A DNA stretch of 64,000 bases from assembly GCA_947652605.1 (NCBI GenBank), contig OX393577.1, forward strand, positions 7,378,868-7,442,867, in the 5' to 3' direction. The translations under genes and the position numbers were made by a program. The notes under the pieces are model-generated. The model was not told the DNA's origin, did not search any database, and saw only the letters and a list, made by a program, of their open reading frames with translations. Source of the stretch: Elmis aenea. Its lineage: Eukaryota; Arthropoda; Insecta; Coleoptera; Elmidae. Shown one piece after another: positions 12,801 through 23,206 of this stretch (position 1 is its first letter; the number at the start of each line of letters is the position of its first letter).

Positions 12801-14885
12801 AGTTTTTTTTTTAAAATTCTGAATGAGGTAATTTAAATTTTGTAATTTTAGCTTTTATTTCTAAATAGTTTTATAGCTTTCCGCTGATTCAAAAACTAAA
12901 AAATTCCACTGGCGAAACATCTTGAAGCTGTGAAACTGTTTCGAAATTAAATTAAAAATAAATCTTCATAATTCTCCCCAAATCGGTAAAAACTGCTGTG
13001 TTAACACCCCCTAGAATTATTAAATAACAAATATACATACCTACTGCTTAAGTAGTTTTTTGGCCGGGCGACCAAAAAAATGCAAAAAGGGGCTGAAGAC
13101 AACACTGAGTTGGGTGTTACTTCAAAATTTTTGTTTGTTTTTTAGTTTCTAGCCGTTAAAACACACTTAATGCCGTGTTTTACAATATCTGGCCATAAAA
13201 TTGTCCTGTTTTACGTAATTCTGGCAGAGTTTACCAAAACTATGCCCACACTTACAAATTGTTCTCATACATATGCAATTTTACTGAATACGATAGGTCT
13301 AACAGTTGTTTTAGTTACTTTGTAAACGTCAATTTAACGACTTTTTCAAAGCGTTACAGTTTTTAAACAGGTGGAATATACAAAAACAGTGTTTTAACTA
13401 ATTTATCTTACTAGAAATTTGTAAAGAAATTTTTACTGCGTGTTAAAAATCGTATTCTTCGTGCGCGTGTATATGTTAAAAATTATCAAAATTAAGACGC
13501 GTATAATACATCAGTGATGAAAAAACAAACCGCATGAAATATAGCGTTAATAAATAATTAGGTTGCCGTTGTTATATGTTCTATATCTCCTCAACAAAAA
13601 ATCACGCAAATCTGATAATGAACAAAGAACCATTAGCGACAAGATATTGCTGTTAAACTATAATCTTTGTACATGTGCAATCACGCATTCAAAATAACAA
13701 GGTTGCATTTCTGTTTTACTATTTATTTTAACAGTGCGTGACTTAAAAATAAATAATTAACGTTTTAAATAGTTTCCTGACAGTTCACTGTTAGATCTGT
13801 TTCAGTTCGAATTTTAAATTAAAAGCTGTCGCAGGTTCCTGTTTGAGTTGGCGTGGTTTTATTTTGTGTCTAAAACTGTGCAAATACACCGAAAGAACTG
13901 ACGCTGCTGCAGGTATAGTTATTAATTTAATAGTTCTCGAACAATGAATGCTAAAAAACGGCGCGTTTTAATGGAATGAATTCATAAATAATACCTGAGC
14001 ATTCGTTTTTTTGCTGCGCTCTGCAATATAACTGCAAACTTATACAGATGAATAAATTGCTTTTGAAATACAATCAAAATGTGTACGTGACATGATGTTA
14101 GTGATGACTTCTATGTTTGTTAGTGGTTGTCTTTAATGTTACATTAATTGCTTTTTAAGTCTCGGTCAGTTTTTATGCGTTATGTTTGTTGAAAGGCATA
14201 GTAGGTAATGAAAAATGTATGTCGTGGCAATATGAAATTACAAACCATGTACATGGTTACTGTATTTGCACCATATAAGTAAAACCGAGTTCAGCTTGTT
14301 CATCTCTTTGAGTTATTTTGTGGTGAACGTCAAATATTTAATATCAGAGTTGTTTTGTAGCTTGTAGCAAAGCGAAGTTAGTAATGAAATGCAAAAAATT
14401 ACGAAAACAGACTAAATTTGCTAGTCACATGGTTTTACATTAGTTTTGATTTATTCTTTTTGTTAGTATTTGCTTTTAATGTACTTAACAATAATTGCTT
14501 GTCGATTATTAGTCAATAATTGTTGAAAGACTGTAATGAAAAATTTATATCGTGGAGATACGAAACTACAGAAAATATATAAGTAACTACATTTGCTTTA
14601 AAGGATTTCTTGATTCTACTTTGTTAGAAAAATTTGCTACAATGTTTTTCGTTATGTTTATTTCGCTTCAACTAAAACTACAGTACAATGCTGTCGGGTT
14701 AAGCTTCGTCGTTGTATCTAGAAAAACAATGAAGTTCTGGAACTTATAAACTTAAAATTGTCAAAATTGCTAGTCAAAAAAATGACATGTCAATAGGTTC
14801 CGTATTATTATGACCCCAGGTTACGTTGGTTCGGTTAGTGTTCTTTTTGCTAGAAGCATGTTCCAAGTGTTCTTACTGTATAATA
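9895..14885. other. Intron 1, no genes recognised
   Basis: About 5 kb of mostly unique AT-rich intron. Flanking the 9178 element, GTGGTAACACCAGAAGTTGATAT (about 9130-9152) is roughly inverted at about 10065-10090 (ATATCAACTTCTGCTATAACACCAC), hinting that the 9178 element landed in an older inverted repeat. The open frame at 14552-14749 resembles nothing known. Confidence 0.45.
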
Positions 14886-15889
14886 CAGAGATTATCAACC
14901 TGTGGGGTGCGCCCCCTGGGGGGCGCTAAGAAAAGTAGAAGGCGAAGAAAAAACTACGTGTTAAAACAACAAAAATATCAATGACAAAATGCATTCCAAA
15001 AATGACAGCAGTCGCACATATGATGAGTTTTTAGTGAGCCTTATGACTTGTGTTCCAGTTTTCAAAGTATTTTTAAATTTATGTTAGTAAAAAAAGATAC
15101 TAACAAAAATACGCGTTTACAAAATAATATACTCAAAGGAAGGGTCACGCTATGTTGTCGCTAGAACCTGATCAAGGCTGTTGTTGCATCAAGAACTTCA
15201 AATCTAAATCTTTTGCAGAGTTATACGTGCCACTGGCAATTTCCTTCGAAAAAATAGGGGAAAAACTGAAAAGTTGAATAATAAAGGTAATTTTGGCGAT
15301 CGCGTTGGCCATGAAACCTTCAGATATACCTACCTAACATCGAAATTCTTCTATACCAATGCGCGCATTTTTTACAAGTAAAATGGTGCAGTTTTTGAAA
15401 CAATTTTAAACAGTTCCGGAGAAAAACGCGAAAAACAACTTCTCAAATCCATAGCGCTTTTGCAGGAGTTTCGTTTTTGACGTTTTTATCATGAACCGTT
15501 TAAGATTTTACCTAAAACTTTGCACCAATTTACTTGCAAAGGATGCCCGAAATGGTAAATAAAAGAATTTCGATTTTATATCTGACGCGACCGCAAAAAT
15601 TACTTTTATTATTCAACTTTTCAGTTTTCCCCCTATTTTTCCGAAGGAAATGGCCAGTGGCGCGTATAACTCTGCAAAACATTTAGTTTTGATGTTTTTG
15701 ATGCAATAAACACAGCCTTGATCAGATTCTAGCGACAACATAGCGTCGCCCTTCTTTGTCAGTCGAAAGACGGTTGAGAAAAACAAATTTGGCAAGGGGG
15801 GCGCAATAAAATTTGATACGGAAAGAAGGGCGCAAAAAAATTTGATATGGAAAAGGGAGACGCAAATACAAAAAAGTTGAGAAACACTG
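14886..15889. mobile_element. hAT-like element with internal palindrome
   Basis: About 1004 bp. The ends are CAGAGATTATCAACCTGTGGGG and AAAAAGTTGAGAAACACTG, fitting the hAT pattern CAGxGxTTxTCAACxxxTGGG. Flanking octamers GTATAATA and GCATAACA match at 6 of 8 positions and may be a decayed target duplication. Inside, about 15145-15290 and about 15590-15760 are inverted repeats of each other (for example GTTATACGTGCCACTGGCAA versus GCCAGTGGCGCGTATAAC). The minus-strand frames 15613-15795 and 15722-15931 are by-products of this repeat. Confidence 0.65.
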
Positions 15890-17075
15890 GCATAACAAAT
15901 AAAACCGTTGGTGTGGGGATTCTTTTCGCAATGGAAAATATTTTTAACTATAAGGGCTCAATATTTTGTAGGGCATATTTTCCACTTGGGAAGATGAAAA
16001 TATGCGTTTTTGTTCACTAAGATACTGGTGTTACATCTTTTGTCGCTTTGATGTCCAATTTTCGGATGAGTTTGGTATAAGTTATCTATTTACATGAACA
16101 GATGGCTTCCTTTTCTTTTTTTTTAAATGTTGTACACAAAAAAATTACCTTAACGTGTACACAAATATTATCATTGGAAAATAAGCCCTAGTAGATGTTT
16201 TTTTTGTATAATATTTTGTACGGTAACTGGCTTTATTTTGGTTATTTTAAGCAAAATTGTCATAGCGGACCGAGTGGAAGTTTTCACTCGGTAGGTATAC
16301 AGAGTTTGGCGACAGAGCGGATAAATTATAATTTAATTGCACAAATTTTAGCTCTGATCAAGAGCCAAAAGTCATTATTTGTGTCTAGTGGACTTTATTA
16401 AGCATCTTTTACTTTTATTACTCGTTTTATTTGGTTTTGTTTACAAGTAATTAATTTATTTCTATTTTATTACCCTTTTTACGATATTGCGTTCAAATAT
16501 ATCTGCGGCAATAAATGTCAGCAGCAAATAAAACTAATGCTAATCAATATTTACTATTACATTTCGCTAATATGTATTAAAATCTATAGGATGTAACAAT
16601 GTATGTCAATAAAATTAACTCTAAATTTACAGGAGTTTGCATGTGAACAAAAATGAATAACTTTTGAGTCGCTTTTATAAATTTTGACGTTAGAGGATTC
16701 ACAAAGTTATATAATTCTCTGGAAATAAAACAGGCGAATTGTGTAAACTCGTGGTGATAAAATTTAATTAGGCGCAGCCAAAGAAATTTCGTTATAATTA
16801 ATTTGAAATCGCTGTGTATGAGAACAAAATTATGTTTTTATTATTTACAAATGTTTAATTACTTATTAAAAAGTTTATTTGTAAGCAATTTTGAATGAGC
16901 TATATTTCTAAACTTTTTATGTAACCAATAATAATATAATAATGTGTTCCCATGCGTAGTAGGCCTATTGTCTTAGTTGTTCATATTTTTAATGAATAGA
17001 TGTGCTGACAGAATAAAAGTAGAATTATTTTTTTAAATTAAAAATGATTTTAGATGTTTCATAATCACACGTAGG
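15890..17075. other. Intron 1, no genes recognised
   Basis: AT-rich intron. A perfect small hairpin, ACCGAGTG...CACTCGGT, lies at 16269-16292. It could be structural chance or a binding-site pair. The open frame 16195-16401 has no recognisable family. Confidence 0.4.
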
Positions 17076-17240
17076 CATGGGCGTCCACAGAAGAGGGTAA
17101 ACAGGACACTTGCCCCTCCCTGGAATAGAGTACTCCATTAATGACCAAATGAAAGAGGGTCAGGTTAAAAGTTCGTTAATATATTAATGCATTCATTTGC
17201 AAGCTTTGCCCCCCTGGACAATTTTCTGCGGACGCCCATG
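17076..17240. repeat. Short TIR repeat, CATGGGCGTCC family, copy 1
   Basis: A 165-bp element with inverted ends CATGGGCGTCCACAG and CTGCGGACGCCCATG and C/G-rich subterminal runs (TTGCCCCTCCCTGG, GCCCCCCTGGACA). A second copy with the same ends lies in intron 3 at 55010-55195. No clear target duplication was found, so its class is unknown. Confidence 0.75.
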
Positions 17241-17802
17241 AAAGTAGGTAATTTCGTAATTATTAAAGATAGTAAAAAATTGATATTTCTTGATAGTGAT
17301 TGTTTTCTATACGATTTTCAAAGTATATTCCACCATTAATAGATTTTATTTTGAGTGATTTTAACGTGCTTATTCTGATGAAATAAAAATTGAAGTGTAT
17401 AAGCTGGTAGGAAACAAATAATTGGCAGTACAACAACACATTACATATTTATTTCGCTGATTAAAATATATGTATATGCAAATGTCGATGTGTTTATGAA
17501 ACGTCAATGATTTTGCAAGGAGTTATCATACAGAATAATAATAATATGTAAAGAAACCTTAATTAGAAACGACGACACGTGCGGTACTTTTGATGTAAAA
17601 ATTCAAATTCTTGTTGCCATAAACGAAAACAATAGTATAAAAGTATGTGATCATTTTAACTTGGTGCCGCCAAAATTTGTTTTTAAAATGATTAATGTGC
17701 AGACTGCAATAAATAATTTATCGCACTGTTTTACAAATACTAAGTCAGGATAACTTGCAGTAAGCGATTTAAAAAATTGATTATTTTGTAAATTATTCGT
17801 TA

Positions 17803-18410
17803 AAAATTTTCTTCACCTGTCAAATTTACGTTTTCAACCAATCACTAATCTTAAATCTTCTAGAGACTACCAATAGGAGCATTATTACACGCTAATCATT
17901 TTACATTCCCCTGTCATATGTTGATCCTCTTGTCAAATTTGCGTTTTCGACCAATAACAAACTCAGATTTCCTAGAAACGAACAATGAACATAATCATAC
18001 ACTGATAATATCCTTTTCGCAATTAACTGATTTTCATGCGTTTATTGGTGTTTTCTAAGAAATCTGAGTTTGTGATTGGTCGAAAATATAAATTTGGAGA
18101 GGGAATTTAAAAATGTTTGACGAGTTTCGGCGACCAGTAGCGTTACTTTAATATAGATTAAACCTTACCCCTGACGCACCACTCTGACAGTACTTGTAAA
18201 ATTTGACATAACATACGTTTACTTCGACAGGTAGGTTAGGTGAAGAAAATTTTCTGACAAAATATAACTCGTGCATTGCAAATAATCTATATATTTTGAC
18301 AAATCTTCATTCAGGCAAGTTGAATCAGAAAAATGACTCGCATTCGGGCATATTTACCAAAAATTATCGATAATTTTCAATGTTCTTGTTATATTATTAC
18401 TGAAAATTGG
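17803..18410 (+). repeat. 0.6-kb interspersed repeat, CACCTGTCAAATT family, copy 1
   Basis: Starts AAAATTTTCTTCACCT and has the matching inverted end AGGTGAAGAAAATTTT at 18238-18253, followed by a shared tail to about 18410. Inside is an imperfect hairpin built on ACAAACTCAGATTTCCTAGAAACG and its inverse around 17950-18090. Two more copies lie in intron 2 at about 37176-37795 and 39664-40280. The short open frame 18333-18533 overlaps the tail and is not a gene. Confidence 0.8.
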
Positions 18411-21400
18411 TACTATTTCAAGCAGACTAGTGAACGAGGGAATGTAATGAGTTTATTCAGAATTCTAGATCTGTATTCGTCGATACGTGGTTTCGCAGTG
18501 ACGGACAAAAGCTTAAAAGTGCCAAGAAAATGAGAAATTAAGAAAAGCTCACTTCACTTTGAAGATAATTGATTTTAATACCTGGCAAACTTCATCATTT
18601 TAAAACTTAATTTTCCCACCAAAACTATTTGGTCATTAACCGTGGTACATTCTTAATACATTTTTACCAATCAACGAAGCTGATGCAGTCTCGTTCATTT
18701 GTTTTTAAAATGAATTTGTTGTTGGTTAATTTTATTATTAGCGTTTTTCTAGTCTTGTGCATCATAAATGTACATTTAATATTAATAATTTATTTACAGT
18801 GTTTTGTTGTGTTTGTATCTTCGTGTAGGTATATGTGAGTGTGGTATTATCACAGAGTACATAATCAAAAAACAAATGACAGTTTTTATATACTGTTCGT
18901 CCTCGTTTGTTTCTGTGGGCGCCCGTGTTTGTATATACATTCATGTTTCAAGATAAAACGCGTTAACTTTCATGTTTTTATTATTTACAGTCGTATTGTT
19001 GAAACAATGCGAATAATAAACGCGTTTGTATGCAGAAATTGTTTGTTAATTATAGCTTTGGTGGGCTGCTAAAATTTACAGCTAGTGGTAATTTTATATC
19101 TGAAATCGTACAACATATTTTACTAATAAATCCTTACATCAGCGGGTATATTCAAAATGGCTAATTAAAATATTTTATAATACTGCTAAGCTTGTAAATA
19201 GAATGTTGCTGAATAAATTAAATTTTAGTGCTACTAATTATTAAAATTGAAATTTGTTTCAAGTGTAAAAACTTCATTTGTCAATATTATTCAAACATGT
19301 CTACTTGATTACATGCGTATGCTATTAAAATTATATAAAGATATTAGTTTTTGTGGTTGATCGAAAGGTTAACCACCTCGATTTTATTTATAAGATTTGA
19401 TGAAATGTTGCTATTTTGATTTTAAAATAGTTTTTTAAATTTGGTTTGAAATTGTTCAGTAATTCAAGGATTTTTTAAGTTGGCTCATAATTTTCGGTTT
19501 TAAATGTGTATGTAGTTAAATCTACAAGGCTCTCCCCGGCTTTTGAGTTAAAAGTGATAAATTCCAGTTTTGAATACAACAAAACACTGTGACTTATTCG
19601 TGTCATATAATGTGCCTGTTTGAATTTATGTCCATTGTATATTGATACTTTCTCTTTTATTGTAATATTAATCTATAATTTATTGATACAGATGGATAGT
19701 TACACTCGGGCTTTAACATTTTGAAAAGTTATCTAAAAATATATATAACATTTAATTTTAGTAGAATGTAGGTAAAGTTTTGATTTTTTGATATGTCAAG
19801 GACTTATGTGTGAAATGTAAGACATGGGTCTACTTTAAAAAAATATTGAATACTTAAAAAATTAGAAAATAATTTAGCACTTTAGGGGTTAATTTATGCC
19901 AAAGAATTGAAGGATAAACTACATTATTTACAACTTTTATAAATATTCAAGGATTAGTGATTGAAGAATTATCTAGGGTAAAAATGTATACTTTTCATTG
20001 CCAATTAAGGAAATAGTTTTGTTTTTTAAGAGAAAAAGAAATATTCCTTGTACCTATGTACAGTTGTTCGTGTTTTTGAGACTCGACGATCAAAGTTTAG
20101 CTGTACCTATAAGATTTTTACATGTGTACTTACATTGTACATTTAATTTTGGCCAGGATTTTACACAAATTTCACAAAAGGAAAAAGATTGTTTGTGTTT
20201 ATAAAGCAAATAATTGTTTTTTTTTTACAGTAAAATAAAAATTCTGCTGACTTAACCTAACCGAATCTGACCGTACCTTACCATAAAACTGACTATACTC
20301 AGTATAGCCAACTTTCGATAAATAGCATTGGCATTACGGCGTCTACTTCCCATGTCAATTTATTTACTGTTTAACTAACCGTTTTACTGTGTGTGTTTAG
20401 TTTTTCATTTCGTATATAATTTTAACCGCGAATATACCTTTTTTAACGGTAGGATTAATTTTTAAAATTGAGTCTGACATTTCACTGGGCGAAAAGATTT
20501 TTCATGATGAATTTAATTATTAACTCTGTATACTTATTATAGGTATAACTGAATTTTAAAAACTGTTTTTATTTTTTTTACTAGGAGTTTAAATTTAAAG
20601 TAATAAAAAATTGACACTTATGTCCGATTTAAGTAACTTTGGGCTTGGCAGGAGTTTGCGAAAAGTAATTTTAAACAGAGGTTAACTACCATGGTTACAG
20701 TCAAAAGTCGTTTTCTGTCAAAGTAATAATTTTACCTTGATTATTTATTGTAGGTTGTAATCATAATATTTGTCATTTAAAATCCCCAGGATATTCTAAA
20801 GCCTATTAGTTAGTTAGAAATAAATGGATTTTCATAAATTTAATAAATATGTTTACCTTCACTAAATAAATACCCCAAAAGGTATAGAGAGATCTTTACT
20901 GCTGTATAGAAAGGTAGTAAAATCCTATTCAGCAACACCAAGCTTTAGTGCCATCAAAATTGAACTTCCTAGCAGGCGATTTTGTCCCTTTTGACGCTGT
21001 GTCGTAAGAGTGGCAACAAAGTCTTTTTATCCGGTATTAAATATAATTCAGCAGCTGGCCGCACCCTCCACTGAGTGTTAGTAACGCCAAATTTCACCCA
21101 TCAAAATAAATATTAAATCGTTATAAATCACTAGGGCACACATATTGGCCTAGCGTTTCGCATGGGCTGCTTTTTACTAGGGGTTACAACTTTCGCTAAG
21201 TGATGGATTGTTTTGAAAGGTTATTTTGTGGAAATAAATTCGATTTATGTTTATTTAGTGGCGTATTACTGGAAATTAAGTAGGCGTAAAATACAAACGG
21301 GAGCGTATTTTAAACCATAAATCTAGCATTAGTGTTTTATGTTGGTAGCCGTTTGATGGGTTCACAAAAAGATGATTCACTAATAATAAGCACAAAACAC

Positions 21401-21540
21401 TGGACAGTTTTATTGCTAAATTCGCCATTTTCATTTAAAAAGTACATTCAGTATCGAAAAATGACGGTTGGGACGAGCCTATACGTACGGTAAATTATTA
21501 ATTTCTTTTTGCAAATATTTTCAAATAATTATTAGTGCAT
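18411..21540. other. Intron 1, mostly unique sequence
   Basis: About 3.1 kb without recognisable genes; short frames at 18629-18838, 18762-18944, 18839-19072 and 19998-20204 show no conserved motif. The patch 20930-21220 is less AT-rich and non-repetitive and is listed separately as an enhancer candidate. Confidence 0.45.
20930..21220. promoter_or_regulatory. Candidate intronic regulatory island
   Basis: Compared with its surroundings this stretch is GC-richer and of higher complexity (for example CAGCAGCTGGCCGCACCCTC near 21049 and GGCCTAGCGTTTCGCATGGG near 21147). It is not repeated elsewhere in the window and has no open frame. Long introns of developmental homeobox genes often hold enhancers of this kind. 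Base composition and absence of repeats are the only evidence. Confidence 0.3.
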
Positions 21541-21683
21541 TACATAACAAGAGTTGTAAGAAGCATATTACGCACGAGTGAAAAAGTTGCGCGTAGCGGC
21601 GAGTGCGTATTTCCACGAGTGCGTAATTGTTTTATAACTCGTGTTATGTAGCTTACTTTTTCTACGATCACATAATACCTACG
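21541..21683. repeat. Short palindromic repeat, TACATAACAAGAGTTGTAA family, copy 1
   Basis: An imperfect palindrome from TACATAACAAGAGTTGTAA to TTTATAACTCGTGTTATGTA (21541-21650). Internal inverted segments CGCACGAGTG and CACGAGTGCG are separated by a GC-rich GCGCGTAGCGGCGAGTGCG loop. About 30 further bases (GCTTACTTTTTCTACGATCAC...) are shared with the copy at 48751-48853, which lacks the GC-rich loop. Confidence 0.75.
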
Positions 21684-21869
21684 TTTTTAACGGCATTTTG
21701 GCTAATACATATACACATGTAATTACGTTGTCTTGTCAATTTTGATGTAAGCCTACTTTGACATTTCTAGACAAGTGTGCTTTTTGCTTACAGTGCGTAA
21801 GGACTCACTTACTATGCATGCAGGTAACAGTCATTTACTTTAGTGTTATTAACGGAAAAAAAATCCCAT

Positions 21870-22030
21870 TTTAATTTTTTTTTATTACCTAGCGTGCCAT
21901 GGAACTTTTTTAAAACATTAAAGTATCACTGAATAGGTCTCAGAAAGGGGAAAAATTTATCTAATTGAAACGTTGTAGCTCTTACTGTTTACGGGATCCC
22001 AATAGTTGTCCTTCTATGTGGACCACCCTG
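21870..22030. mobile_element. Right-end fragment of a CAGGGTGGTCCAC-type element
   Basis: Matches the right end of the element at 53113-53823: from CTAGCGTGCCATGGAACTTT through GTAGCTCTTACTGTTTACGG to GTGGACCACCCTG, followed by TA. The left end is missing. The inverted form of the same end starts the copy at 63428. Confidence 0.75.
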
Positions 22031-22032
22031 TA

Positions 22033-23206
22033 TAACCAAGATAAATAATTTATGTAACTGTTATACCAGTTTATCATTAATTAAATATATAAATAATAAT
22101 CTTTTTGTTAGGCTGATTTTTAAATTAAACAAGTAAATTCACAAACTATAGCAGTAAATTTTTAAGAACTTTCATGTATTATTAATTAAACTTATCCCTA
22201 AATGTAGGTATACTGAAATAGAATATAACGTAGTATAATTTTAAAATAAATCTTATTTTCTTTATTTCTGATACACTTTATATAATAACTCAAAAGTTTA
22301 GAAAACTCATATTATACAGTTAATCTGAATTTATTATTGCTGACAACAGGCAGTGCAAGGTTTGTTTAAGAATTCGGTTATAGACAATTTATCGTTCGTT
22401 CCGAATAAAATAGGCTTTTCATTATAAACATACCATGCAACATAAATATTAATTAGTTTCGTAAGATTAATTTTTGCTGTCTGGTTTTCAATGAATTATT
22501 TGTTTACAGTGATTTATGCAATTATATTAAATATAACAAATTGATATCTAATCTTATTGGGTGGTCGTTGACAAACAAAGTACATGAAGCAGTAGAGTCG
22601 GTGGGCTCATGTACAATATAAATACAACTTTGTTTTATTGTAACACTTGCATTAATTAATATTTATAAGACTAAAATGGTATGTTTTAAAAGTCCAGCAG
22701 TGGTTGATTTAGTATTCGGTGCTTACAAAATGTATGCAAAGAAGTAGTTTTCCGCATTTTTTTTATAAACAACGCTATGTAAGTAATTCGACAACTTAAT
22801 TTTGTCATATTTAATTATTTAGATGACAACTTCTTTGCAAACAGCACGGGTGTGCGGCGATAATTTTTACATGATATGTATATATATGTGTATTTTTCAA
22901 GGTGGCTAATATTTTATTTAAAAGCATCACTTGCATTTTGTTAAAGTAATTGACGCATAAATTTATGATTTTAATCAATTGACGTAAATAGGAATCATTA
23001 AATGAGCCCCAAATTGCTTTTAAAATCGCACATTACTACTGATTAAAATAATTGTGAAAATCTTCTCTTTTTTTGCTGAATGCATTATTTAAATACCGCA
23101 TTTGTCATTAAGTTTATACAGTTTTATTAAAATCCATACGATTTTAATCGTTTAATTGGTTGTTTCTTTAATTAACTTGATATAATAAGTAACTAGCAGT
23201 TATGCA
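22033..23206. other. Intron 1, no genes recognised
   Basis: AT-rich intron. Nothing beyond low-complexity tracts (for example TATATATGTGTAT near 22880) is visible. Confidence 0.4.

Noticed and set aside
20250..20275. CTTAACCTAACC resembling insect telomere repeat (TTAGG)n
   Set aside because: Only one or two units without a tandem array; likely chance.
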